NCBI GenBank assembly: GCA_900768795.1
Contig: CAAGEH010000023.1
Coordinates: 86,935-150,934 of the forward strand
DNA length: 64,000 bases
Origin: an uncultured Collinsella sp.
GTDB lineage: Bacteria; Actinomycetota; Coriobacteriia; Coriobacteriales; Coriobacteriaceae
Direction of reading: 5' to 3'
Below the pieces are notes generated by a model. It saw nothing but the letters and a program-made list of their open reading frames with translations, was not told the DNA's origin and made no database searches. The stretch's first letter is position 1; the number at the start of each line of letters is the position of its first letter. This document shows positions 32,579-40,647 of this stretch, in pieces. A program made the translations under genes and the position numbers.

Positions 32579-32987
32579 CACCGACGGCAAGAGCACGCAT
32601 GGTCCCAAGCTCACTATCGACAACGGACAAGCCCATGAGGCGAAGGGTGCGTTTGCCCAGGCAAAACGTAGTGCTCAGGCCGCAAAGTCCGCCAAAGAGG
32701 AGCGCGGGCGCGAGCCGCTTTTCAATTCCGACGAGGAGCTGGGCAACGCGGTCGGTTTTCTCAAGGGCGTGGGCGCTACCGCTTGGCGCTTTGCCGTCAA
32801 GCACCCGCATACCGCTGTCGGCGCGTTTATCGGCTTTGTCTTTGCCGTGCTCGTGCTCACGGTGGGGCTTTGGAGCACCATCGTTATCGCTGTCTTTGTG
32901 CTGGTGGGCGCTCTGATCGGTCAAATCCGCGATGGGGACAACAGCATCGTCAACTTCTTTAGCCGCCTGTTCGGCGGCGGTCGCTAA
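32568..32987 (+). CDS. DUF2273-like small membrane protein of the Asp23 operon
   Basis: 139 aa from the ATG at 32568 (AAGGAGG upstream), overlapping the AmaP-like gene. Long hydrophilic N-terminus with Lys/Gln/Ala, then two hydrophobic segments (about residues 78-101 and 103-120) separated by Gly, and a short tail NFFSRLFGGGR. The second half is the DUF2273 pattern. The long charged extension (about 70 residues) is not part of the usual 60-aa family member. Role presumed structural in the envelope-stress complex. Confidence 0.75.
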   Translation: MSDSTDGKSTHGPKLTIDNGQAHEAKGAFAQAKRSAQAAKSAKEERGREPLFNSDEELGNAVGFLKGVGATAWRFAVKHPHTAVGAFIGFVFAVLVLTVGLWSTIVIAVFVLVGALIGQIRDGDNSIVNFFSRLFGGGR

Positions 32988-33002
32988 GAGATAGGAGCCA
33001 AC

Positions 33003-33593
33003 ATGGCAGATAAAGATTCCGTTGCGCCCGAGGTAGAAAAGACCCAGGCTTCCGAGGCAGAGGCTGCCGAAAAGGCGCCCGTGCCCACTGAAGCTTCTGC
33101 GAATGCGTCTTCGGAGCGCGTCGACACTCCCAAAGACGAGCATGCCGACGTCATAGAAGACGAGGACGAGCCTTTTGCCGATACGGACGATTCGCTCACT
33201 TATTCCAATGGCGTCATCGAGAAGATCGTCGCGCTTGCGACGCGCGAGGTTCCGCACGTGCTCGGCATGAAGGGCAACCTCATGCACTTTGTACAGGAGC
33301 AGTTCGGTGCCGAGAACCTCACCAAGGGCGTGAGCGTCGAGGTTACCGACGACAATCGCGTGGTGGTCAACATTTCCGTGATTATCGAGTACGGCGCGTA
33401 TGCTCCCGACATTTTCGAGCAGGTCAAGGAGCGCGTGTGCGAGCGCCTTGCCGCCATTACGGGTCTTGAGGTCGCGGGCATCAACCTGCGCATCGAGGAT
33501 GTGGTGACACCCGAGGAATACGCCGAGAGCCAGAAGCATCTGATCGACAATATCAAACCCGATACCGCTGCGGAGACCGAGGGCAACGATTAA
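33003..33593 (+). CDS. Asp23/Gls24 family envelope stress protein
   Basis: 196 aa, ATG at 33003 (ATAGGAG upstream). The first 65 residues are acidic and low in order (Glu/Ala/Asp). The Asp23 domain follows (about 65-175): YSNGVIEKIVALATREVPHV, EVTDDNRVVVNISVIIEYG, QVKERVCERLAAITGLEV. In Staphylococcus aureus Asp23 lines the inner face of the membrane, anchored by AmaP. The adjacent AmaP-like and DUF2273-like genes support the same role here. Confidence 0.92.
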   Translation: MADKDSVAPEVEKTQASEAEAAEKAPVPTEASANASSERVDTPKDEHADVIEDEDEPFADTDDSLTYSNGVIEKIVALATREVPHVLGMKGNLMHFVQEQFGAENLTKGVSVEVTDDNRVVVNISVIIEYGAYAPDIFEQVKERVCERLAAITGLEVAGINLRIEDVVTPEEYAESQKHLIDNIKPDTAAETEGND

Positions 33594-33658
33594 TCAACAC
33601 CTTGCGCGCCGTTGTCGAATTGTTGCGCAACATAAGCATGCATAATGATGTTAATTTG

Positions 33659-33684
33659 GTACAGGATCGAATGAGATCCTGTAC
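33659..33684. repeat. 10-bp perfect inverted repeat before the zinc-ribbon gene
   Basis: GTACAGGATC, six bases, GATCCTGTAC, immediately followed by the ribosome site of the gene at 33706. It has no T tract. Candidates are an operator or a leader hairpin that could mask the ribosome site. Confidence 0.5.
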
Positions 33685-33705
33685 TGGGTGAAAGGAGAAT
33701 GGGGA

Positions 33706-35187
33706 ATGTTTTGTAGAAAGTGCGGGGCGAGGTTGGAAGACAATGCCAAGTTCTGCCCCAAATGCGGTGCAGCCGTAGTCACGAACGAAGCGGCCCCCGA
33801 GTCGAGCGCACCGGCGTCCAAGCCGGAGCCCGCTCCTGCTCCTCAGGCTCAGCCAACCCAGCAGGTGCCTCCGACTCAGCAGGCGCAGCCCACACAGCAG
33901 GCTCAGCCCACGCAGCAGGTGCCGCCCCAGTCGTGGTCGCAGCCCACGCAGCAGGTGCCTCCCATGCAGCAGCCTTCGTTTAACGGACCGGTGTATGCCA
34001 AGGGTTGCCTCGCGCAGGCTTTCGAGGATATGACCAAGATTAAGGGCGTTTTCGGTCGCGTGTGCCAGATTGCGTTCTTGCCGGCGGCCATCGCGTTGGT
34101 TTCCATTCTCGTTTTGATTATTCCGGTCATCGGTTGGCTTGCATGCCCTGTCGGACTGGCCATCGCGGCGATCGCCTCGTTCTGCGGTTCGGGCTACGCC
34201 ATCGAGTGGGGACGCGACCTCTCGCGCGGCAAGGGCTTCGATATCAAAAAGCCCCTTCTGCGCACGTCGGTGCTTTCGCTGGGTGTCTTCAAGGATACCC
34301 TCGTGGGCATTCTCACCATCGTTGCGTGGGTGCCCTTTATCGTTCTCGTCATCATCTCTGCCGTTAGCGCAGGTTCGCTGGCTCTGGGCGCAATCGGCAG
34401 CTACTCCTATGGTTACAGCAGCGCGGGCAACTCCTTTGCCGGCGTTCTGGTCCTGCTGATCATCGTTGCTCTTATCGCTGCCGTCATCCTTTCCATCATT
34501 CTTAACATGGTCGGCAACGCCACCGTCATGCACCTCGCGGTGACTGGCCGCGTCGAGAGCGCGCTTTCGCTCGGCAAGGTTTGGAAGTGCTGCAAGAAAG
34601 AGCTTGGAAAGCTGTTCTGTGCAACTATTCTGCCTGAGATCCTCGTCGGTCTCGTCTCTTCGATTATCAGCTGGGTTCTGACGTTCATCTTCAGCTTTAT
34701 CATCGGTGTGATGGTGGGCGGCTACGGTTACTATGGATACGACTACGGCTACAGCTCGAATGGCATCCTTGGCATCCTTGCCGTCGGTGGTGGCATCGCA
34801 ATCGTCTTTTTGATGCTCCTCGTGTTCGTCAGCGTCTTCTCCGGCGTGCTCGGTCAGATGCTCAAGTTCCGCGCGCTCGGTCACTGGGCAGCTCGCTATG
34901 CCGAGGATTGGACGCATGAAAGTGACGACGACTACGCCTTCTACCTGCCCGGTGAGGCCGGTTATGGCAAGGGCAAGGCTCCGGCGGCTCAGCCCGTGCA
35001 GCCGATGAATGCCCAACAGCCGTTTGCCCAGGCAGCTCCCATGCAGCAGCCGGTTCAGCAGGCCCAGCCGATGCCGACCCAGCAGGCTCCCTCTGCTCCT
35101 GCAGCTCCTTCCGCTCAGGAAGGTGCACAGGCAGACGCGCAGCCGGTTGTGCCCGACTTTGGTTCAGACGATAAGCCCAGCGCGTAA
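33706..35187 (+). CDS. Zinc-ribbon membrane protein with DUF4013 domain
   Basis: 493 aa from the ATG at 33706 (AAAGGAG eight bases upstream, so the earlier GTG at 33688 is not the start). N-terminal zinc ribbon with two Cys pairs, CRKC and CPKC (residues 3-24). Then a low-complexity Pro/Gln linker with TQQ repeats (about 45-95), four to six membrane segments of the DUF4013 type (about 120-400), and a second Pro/Gln/Ala linker at the C-terminus. This layout, a cytosolic zinc ribbon on a membrane domain via a PQ linker, recurs in the next gene and is frequent in Coriobacteriia and Clostridia. Function unknown. It follows the Asp23 operon by 112 bases. Confidence 0.8.
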   Translation: MFCRKCGARLEDNAKFCPKCGAAVVTNEAAPESSAPASKPEPAPAPQAQPTQQVPPTQQAQPTQQAQPTQQVPPQSWSQPTQQVPPMQQPSFNGPVYAKGCLAQAFEDMTKIKGVFGRVCQIAFLPAAIALVSILVLIIPVIGWLACPVGLAIAAIASFCGSGYAIEWGRDLSRGKGFDIKKPLLRTSVLSLGVFKDTLVGILTIVAWVPFIVLVIISAVSAGSLALGAIGSYSYGYSSAGNSFAGVLVLLIIVALIAAVILSIILNMVGNATVMHLAVTGRVESALSLGKVWKCCKKELGKLFCATILPEILVGLVSSIISWVLTFIFSFIIGVMVGGYGYYGYDYGYSSNGILGILAVGGGIAIVFLMLLVFVSVFSGVLGQMLKFRALGHWAARYAEDWTHESDDDYAFYLPGEAGYGKGKAPAAQPVQPMNAQQPFAQAAPMQQPVQQAQPMPTQQAPSAPAAPSAQEGAQADAQPVVPDFGSDDKPSA

Positions 35188-35297
35188 ACTGCTCGGCTAG
35201 TTGTTGGAGGCGGTGCCGAGACGTCAAAGATTCGCGAGACACCGTCTCTATTTGTGTCGATCGATTATGTTTGCAAAACGTCGAAAAGGGGATTCAA

Positions 35298-35990
35298 TTG
35301 TTTTGCACTTATTGCGGCGCATCCATCTCTGATGATGCAAAATTCTGTCCGGTTTGCGGCTCGCCTGTAGCGGGCGCATCTGCTCAGCCCGAACCGCAGC
35401 CTGCACCTCAGCTGCAGCAACAGCCGGCTGCTTCTGCGGTCCCGCAGCAGACTTACGCGGCTTCGCAGCAGACCTCCCAGCAAGCCTACACCGCCCAACA
35501 GCCTCCTCAGGACTTTTCGTATCAGAACAATTCGGGCGCCTATGCTCAGCAGTCGCCTGTTCAGCCATATGGCGGCGTGCCTGCGGGTCCCGTTCAGTCT
35601 GATCGCAGCCTCGCGATGTGGATCCTGCTTTCAATCGTGACGTGCGGCATCTATTCGTATTACTTCCTGTATTGCCTTGCGCGCGATGTGAACGCCATGT
35701 GCCGAGACGATGGCGACAGTACTCCCGGTCTGGCCACGCTCATCCTTCTCTCGATCGTGACCTGCGGTTTCTACTCGTTTTACTGGTATTACAAGCTGGG
35801 CAATCGCCTTCAGCTCAATGCTCCTCGCTATGGTTTGCAGTTCCAAGAGAATGGTACGTCGGTTCTTTTGTGGTTCTTGCTCGGCAGCTGGGCATGCGGA
35901 CTGGGTGCTTTTGTCGGCATGAACATCCTGATCAAGAACTCCAATGCTCTGGCATCTGCCTATAACGCGCAGTATGCAATGCGCGCATAG
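35298..35990 (+). CDS. Zinc-ribbon membrane protein with DUF4234 domain
   Basis: 230 aa. The start is taken as the TTG at 35298, because AAAAGGGG lies seven bases upstream and the protein then opens with Met-Phe-Cys-Thr-Tyr-Cys, in register with the preceding gene's Met-Phe-Cys-Arg-Lys-Cys. A TTG at 35271 would add nine residues. The zinc ribbon (CTYC ... CPVC, residues 3-23) is followed by a Gln/Pro/Ala linker (about 30-95) and a DUF4234 membrane domain (about 100-220) that contains the internal duplication ILLSIVTCGIYSYYFLY and ILLSIVTCGFYSFYWYY. Function unknown. Confidence 0.8.
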   Translation: MFCTYCGASISDDAKFCPVCGSPVAGASAQPEPQPAPQLQQQPAASAVPQQTYAASQQTSQQAYTAQQPPQDFSYQNNSGAYAQQSPVQPYGGVPAGPVQSDRSLAMWILLSIVTCGIYSYYFLYCLARDVNAMCRDDGDSTPGLATLILLSIVTCGFYSFYWYYKLGNRLQLNAPRYGLQFQENGTSVLLWFLLGSWACGLGAFVGMNILIKNSNALASAYNAQYAMRA

Positions 35991-35991
35991 C

Positions 35992-36477
35992 GTGATCAAC
36001 GCGAATAAACAGCCAAAACAGCAGAAGGGCGCGGCGGGTTTCTTCCGCCGTGTCCTTTCTTGTCTGGGGGTTCTGTTTGGCGCCGGGCTTGCGCTCTACC
36101 TGCTCGATATCGGATGCGTGTTTAGGGCGATCACGGGCGTTCCATGCCCCGGGTGCGGCATGACGCGCGCCTGGCTGGAGGCACTGCATCTCGATTTTTA
36201 TGCGGCGCTTGCATACCATCCGCTCTTTTGGTGCGTGCCGATTGTCTTTGGCGTCGCCGTGGCTCAGCCCAATATTCGAAGTGAACGAGCACGTGGATGT
36301 ATCGATATTGTGGCTGCGGTGCTGCTCGTGGTTTTGGCGGCGGTTTGGATTGTCCGTTTGGTCGATCCCGCGGATGCGGGTCTTTTGTTTGGAGGGCATG
36401 CGCCCATGGGAGTGCCCGCCGACATCATTCATATTGAGGCACCACGATGGTTGTCTATCGTCAAGGGTCTGATGTGA
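35992..36477 (+). CDS. DUF2752 membrane protein
   Basis: About 161 aa if translation starts at the GTG at 35992, just after the stop of the preceding gene; an ATG at 35974 overlapping that gene is an alternative. No strong ribosome site is present for either, so translational coupling is likely. The DUF2752 mark is CVFRAITGVPCPGCGMTRAW (two Cys in PCPGC), followed by about three hydrophobic segments. The family is common in gut bacteria; its function is unknown. Confidence 0.75.
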   Translation: MINANKQPKQQKGAAGFFRRVLSCLGVLFGAGLALYLLDIGCVFRAITGVPCPGCGMTRAWLEALHLDFYAALAYHPLFWCVPIVFGVAVAQPNIRSERARGCIDIVAAVLLVVLAAVWIVRLVDPADAGLLFGGHAPMGVPADIIHIEAPRWLSIVKGLM

Positions 36478-36652
36478 CGATCATGACGCATGGGCGCGCG
36501 ATGTGGCGAGCGTCGGAGGCGCGTGCACACGTTCGCTCTTCTTTCGCCGTTGAGCTCCGTGCGATATCCATTTTCGTTGATGTCGTTTGCGTCGGTTGAA
36601 ACGATACTGGATCGTGCGTAGTATCGTGCGCGAAGCGGCGATAGGGGGAGAT

Positions 36653-37717
36653 ATGGCAGAGATGGCGAAAGACGGTGCGCCGGCGGTTGCTGCAGACGAG
36701 GGCGGACATCATGTAAATATGCGACAGTCTGCAAAAGCTTCGAACAATGGCCGTTTGGCGGCGCAGACTTCGGCTGCACATATAGAGACTCCCGTGGAAC
36801 CCATGGAAAACGTGGTGAGCCAGGAGGATATCAAACGCGGCGAGCGTATGGAGCGCAAGCGTTCCGCCGAGCCCGGCTTTTGGCGCTTTTTCGGCGAGCT
36901 CAACTTGGGGCTTATCCTCACGGCGTTCGCCATCGTCGCATTTAAAACGCCCAATCACTTTGCATTCGGTGGAACCTCGGGTGTGTCGGTGATTCTCTCC
37001 ACGCTCTTTCCGACGCTCCCCGTCGGCGTGTTCATGTGGATTATCAACATCGTGCTTGTGCTGCTTGGTTTTGTCTATCTGGACCGTAAGGCGATTCTCT
37101 GGAGCGTGTTTGCTTCGTTTGCGCTTTCGGCATACGTTTCGCTGTTCGAGTTGTTTATCCCCGAGACCCGGTCGCTTACGGGAGATATGTGGCTTGACCT
37201 GTGCTTTGCTGTGATTCTGCCTGCGCTCGGCAGTGCCATCGTCTTTGATATCGGCGCTTCCACGGGCGGCACAGATATTCTCGCCATGATTCTCAAACGC
37301 CGCACGACGCTCGAGATCGGGCGCGCGCTGCTTTACGTCGACATCGGAATCGTTGCCGTCGCGGCGTGTCTGTACGGTCCACGCGTCGGCCTGTACTGTG
37401 TGCTCGGCCTGTTCGCCAAAACGCTTGTGGTCGATAAGGCAATTGAGAGCATCCATCTGCGAAAGGTCTGCACGGTTATCTGCTCGGACCCCCTGCGTGT
37501 CGAGCGTTTTATCGTGACCAAGTTGAACCGAACGGCAACTATCAGCCGCGCTTACGGGGCGTTTTCGGGCGATTGCGTGACGGTCATCATGAGCGTGCTT
37601 TCGCGACGTGAGGCGGTTCAGCTCAGACGCTTCGTGCGTGACATCGACGAGCACGCGTTTATCACGATTGTCGATAGCTCGGAAATCGTGGGCAAAGGAT
37701 TCCGCGGCGAGCTGTAG
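36653..37717 (+). CDS. YitT family membrane protein (second copy)
   Basis: 354 aa from the ATG at 36653 (AGGGGAGAT upstream). About 85 hydrophilic N-terminal residues with many charges, not found in typical YitT, precede five or six membrane segments: PNHFAFGGTSGVSVILSTLFP and ASTGGTDILAMILKRRT are the family marks. A DUF2179 C-terminal domain follows (GDCVTVIMSVLSRREAVQLRR, FITIVDSSEIVG). It is related to the YitT protein at 1592-2572, with different ends. Transcribed alone, downstream of the DUF2752 gene by 175 bases. Confidence 0.85.
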   Translation: MAEMAKDGAPAVAADEGGHHVNMRQSAKASNNGRLAAQTSAAHIETPVEPMENVVSQEDIKRGERMERKRSAEPGFWRFFGELNLGLILTAFAIVAFKTPNHFAFGGTSGVSVILSTLFPTLPVGVFMWIINIVLVLLGFVYLDRKAILWSVFASFALSAYVSLFELFIPETRSLTGDMWLDLCFAVILPALGSAIVFDIGASTGGTDILAMILKRRTTLEIGRALLYVDIGIVAVAACLYGPRVGLYCVLGLFAKTLVVDKAIESIHLRKVCTVICSDPLRVERFIVTKLNRTATISRAYGAFSGDCVTVIMSVLSRREAVQLRRFVRDIDEHAFITIVDSSEIVGKGFRGEL

Positions 37718-38052
37718 CCGCTGGCCGCGGCGTCGCGTTGCAGCTGTGGGCAGAGGCGCCGCGTTGTAGCTGCGGATCGCGATGGTGCTGCAGCGGTGGA
37801 TCGCGGCGGATGCCGCGGCGGTTGGCTTCAACTGCGCATTGTAGCCGCGGGCAGAGGCGGAGGCCGTGGCGGTTGGCTTCAACTGCGCATTGTAGCCGCG
37901 GGCAGAGGCGGAGGCCGTGGCGGATGGATATGCTGCGCATCCACAGCAGATCGCATGCGCGTGCGTCCCGCTCGTTCACGCGAGTTCGCGCGCATCGCGC
38001 AGGTTGCAAGTCCATGCTCAGCGTAATGTTAATGTGGAGATTGGCGCGCCGC
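37718..38052. repeat. Degenerate short tandem repeats, two perfect 51-bp units
   Basis: A 51-base unit beginning CGGTTGGCTTCAACTGCGCA occurs at 37819-37869 and 37870-37920 without a gap. Upstream copies decay (TTGCAGCTGTGGGCAGAGGCG, TTGTAGCTGCGG). The 335-base interval between the YitT gene and the M20 gene contains no gene; the frames through it give only low-complexity sequence. Confidence 0.75.
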
Positions 38053-39312
38053 CTATTCCGCCAAAAAATCGAGTGCGTATTGGGCGGCGACCATCGCGCC
38101 TTTGACCAGCACGCTTTCATCGACCTTGTAGAAGCACGAGTGCTGTGCAAAAGTCGCCCCGATGGCGGGGTTTCTCGTGCCCAAAAACGCGAGCACGCTT
38201 GGAACCTCGTGCATATACTCCGAGAAATCCTCGCCAGAAAGTGTTCCCTGATAGTGGCCGACGCCGGCCTCTCCCAAGCATTTGATGACGGCGCGGCGGC
38301 AGCGTTCGCTGCAGGCGGGGTCGTTGTCGACCTTGAGGTTGGCCACGGTGTAGTCGGCGAGTTTCGCTTCGGCTCCAAGCGCCGCTGCCGTGTGCTTGAC
38401 GATGCGCTCGATGAGTTCGGGCATCATTTCGTGCGTTTTGGTTCCATAGGTGCGCACCGTTCCCGTGAGATACGCTGTGCCGGCGATGACGTTGCGTGCC
38501 GTGCCGCCGTGGAATTCACCGACGGTGACGACTGCCGGCTCGTAGGGGCTGACCTCGCGCGAAACGATGGTCTGCAGCGCGTTGATGATTGCGGCACCGA
38601 CGATTACCGCGTCGTGACCGCGCTGGGGCATGGCGCCGTGACAGGACGTGCCACGCACATCCACGCGGAACCAGTCGGTGTTTGCCATGCGCGGACCGGG
38701 CTCGCAGCTCACGGTGCCCGCATCTACCTCGCTCCAGATATGTTCGGTGAACGTGCCGTCGACACCTTCGAGCACGCCCGCTGAAATCATCATCTTCGCA
38801 CCGCGTCCGTTCTCCTCACTTGGTTGGAAGACGATGCGGACCTCGCCGTGGATTTGGTCGGTCATGCGGGTCAGGATCTTGAGGCAGCCGAGCATCATAG
38901 CGATATGGCAGTCGTGCCCGCAGGCGTGCATGTATCCATCGTTTTGGCTGGTAAACGGCTCGTCTGTTCGTTCGGTAACGGCGAGTGCATCGATGTCGGC
39001 GCGCAAGAGGATTCGACGTCGCGGCGTCCCGTCTGAGTTGTATGCGTCGGGCGCCGTGCCGCGAAGTGTGGCGACGAGGCCAGTTTCGAGCGGGCGTGTG
39101 TAGGGGAGACCCATGGTGTCGAGCTCATGCGCAATTGCTTCGGTGGTTTTGAACTCGGCGAGACTTGGCTCGGGGTGAGCGTGGAAATAGCGCCGCTGCT
39201 TGATTATGTATGGCTCGGCTTGCTGGGCGAACGCGCGAATCTGTGCAGTTTTCTTATCAGGGGATTCGGTTTGGTCGGTGCCTGCGTTTGTGCATGTATG
39301 GGTGTTGAGCAT
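38053..39312 (-). CDS. M20 family amidohydrolase (peptidase M20D, N-acyl amino acid hydrolase-like)
   Basis: 419 aa from the ATG at 39312 (AAGGAG upstream). Two-domain dinuclear zinc hydrolase of the ThrZ/HipO/IAA-hydrolase branch. Seen: RRYFHAHPEPSLAEFKT (typical M20D opening), LRADIDALAV, HACGHDCHIAMMLG with the catalytic/metal residues, QPSEENGRGAKMM with the acidic pair, the dimerisation domain, and GEDFSEYMHEVPSVLAFLG at the C-terminus. These enzymes cleave acyl or aminoacyl amides. The substrate is not inferable. Monocistronic, with 951 gene-free bases upstream. Confidence 0.92.
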   Translation of the reverse strand: MLNTHTCTNAGTDQTESPDKKTAQIRAFAQQAEPYIIKQRRYFHAHPEPSLAEFKTTEAIAHELDTMGLPYTRPLETGLVATLRGTAPDAYNSDGTPRRRILLRADIDALAVTERTDEPFTSQNDGYMHACGHDCHIAMMLGCLKILTRMTDQIHGEVRIVFQPSEENGRGAKMMISAGVLEGVDGTFTEHIWSEVDAGTVSCEPGPRMANTDWFRVDVRGTSCHGAMPQRGHDAVIVGAAIINALQTIVSREVSPYEPAVVTVGEFHGGTARNVIAGTAYLTGTVRTYGTKTHEMMPELIERIVKHTAAALGAEAKLADYTVANLKVDNDPACSERCRRAVIKCLGEAGVGHYQGTLSGEDFSEYMHEVPSVLAFLGTRNPAIGATFAQHSCFYKVDESVLVKGAMVAAQYALDFLAE

Positions 39313-39739
39313 ATGGGGTTGCTCCTTAGCTACTCAATGGGTGTTGTGCCGGAATCGACGGTTGGTCTTAGGCACGGTTTGACTGTTCAGCCGGTGAAGA
39401 GTGATTTATTTTTGGCCCATCGGCTCGGTCGTCGGCTTAGCGATTGCTCGTTCGATTTGATGTTTTAGCTTAATCGATGAGCCTGGCTTATGGTGATGGT
39501 TGTATCAGTATGCCACCTCTGTTCAATGCCGCACGTGCTCTCTTCTCTATGGCCTGTTTCTTTCGTAACAAGTCTATCCATTCTGCATCTGTTGACATTT
39601 CGCGGGATGGGTGGTGACAAGCGTATCAAAGGCATACTTTCTTTTGGCTTTTTGCAAAGATTTACGGTGCAATGCAGAGTTCTCCTGCATCTATAGCTCC
39701 GTTTTTGACTCGGCGCTGCGCTTTTGGGGCGCATTGAAC

Positions 39740-39882
39740 AGTTCGTTTCGATATTAGGCGGCAGTATTGAGATTCTTCGACTACATGCATGCGTCATATT
39801 GTTATTTCCGCAGGTAGAAATGGTGTGGAAAAACGAGCTGCTTAGCAAAACGCTAGACTGCCGCCTAATATCGAAACGAACT
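39740..39882. mobile_element. 143-bp element with 26-bp perfect terminal inverted repeats
   Basis: The 26 bases at 39740-39765 (AGTTCGTTTCGATATTAGGC and six more) are repeated as an exact reverse complement at 39857-39882, enclosing 91 bases with no coding potential. I see no target-site duplication. The shape fits a MITE or a long-range RNA hairpin. Confidence 0.55.
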
Positions 39883-39930
39883 ATATTTATGGGCAGTATC
39901 GGGGCATTTGATTGCCTTTGCAGAGCGGTA

Positions 39931-40012
39931 TTCGCGTGCGGGGCGATATGTACGGGATGCACGCGGGGCGATATTCGTGTGCGGGGCGATATGTACGGGA
40001 TGCACGCGGGGC
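39931..40012. repeat. 43-bp tandem duplication
   Basis: A unit beginning TTCGCGTGCGGGGCGATATG and containing TACGGGATGCACGCGGGGC is present at 39931-39969 and, with one difference, at 39974-40012. The shorter string GCGGGGCGATAT occurs three times inside. Confidence 0.75.
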
Positions 40013-40263
40013 AAGACACACGCGAAGATGCGCTTTCAGCATGGCTTTCTTGCATGATGCTGCCGCCAATTTCCGAGATTATCCTCTTCTTTTTGCTAGC
40101 CGATACGCCTTCATCACGTGCTTTAGAAAATCTAAGTGTCTAAAAATAAGATTTTTTGACTCCGCGTTGTATAACCCCTGTTTGGTGGGTACTATTCATC
40201 GCGTACGTAAACGTATGGGTCAACTCGCGCCGCATGTGCGCGGCCCCACAGAGGAGGAAAAAC

Positions 40264-40551
40264 ATGTCTTTGAAGCCGCTTGCAGATCGTGTCCTTATCA
40301 AGCCGGATGCAGCCGAGCAGAAGACCGCTTCGGGTCTTTACATCGCCAGCAACGCCCAGGAGAAGCCGCAGCGCGGCACCATCGTCGCCGTCGGTGCCGG
40401 CAAGGTTAACGACAACGGCGAACGCATCCCGATGGATGTCAAGGTCGGCGACGTCGTCATTTACGGCAAGTTCGGTGGCAACGAGGTCAAGGTCGACGGC
40501 GAGGATTACCTGCTGATGCGTTCCGACGACATCTATGCAGTCGTCGAGTAG
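40264..40551 (+). CDS. groS: Co-chaperonin GroES
   Basis: 95 aa, ATG at 40264 with AGGAGG upstream. Heptameric lid of the GroEL folding chamber. SLKPLADRVLIKPDAAEQKTASGLYI, the mobile loop, and GKVNDNGERIPMDVKVGDVVIYGKFGG identify it. groEL follows 96 bases downstream and the pair forms one operon. Confidence 0.97.
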   Translation: MSLKPLADRVLIKPDAAEQKTASGLYIASNAQEKPQRGTIVAVGAGKVNDNGERIPMDVKVGDVVIYGKFGGNEVKVDGEDYLLMRSDDIYAVVE

Positions 40552-40647
40552 CTCGCTCGTTGTATCTACCGTTAGGTTTTGCAAATCGCGCCGGCTCAGC
40601 GACTCATGCCGGTAGCGAAGCACTTGCTCATTTGGAGGAAATAAACA

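Larger units (their letters stand above)
39313..40263. other. Gene-free region before groES
   Basis: 951 bases with stop-rich frames on both strands, unlike the flanking genes. It holds the M20 promoter, an inverted-repeat element (39740-39882), a 43-bp tandem duplication (39931-40012), and the groES leader. In the leader, AAAATCT (40127-40133) and AGATTTT (40149-40155) are complementary. The heat-shock CIRCE element (TTAGCACTC-N9-GAGTGCTAA) was looked for and not found. Confidence 0.6.

Noticed and set aside
37819..37920. A possible CRISPR array
   Set aside because: The repeats at 37819-37920, 39931-40012 and 51152-51248 have only two full units each, with no regular spacers and no cas genes.
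37738..38784. A 348-codon plus-strand frame through the 51-bp repeats
   Set aside because: It encodes only repeat-derived low-complexity sequence before running opposite the M20 gene.
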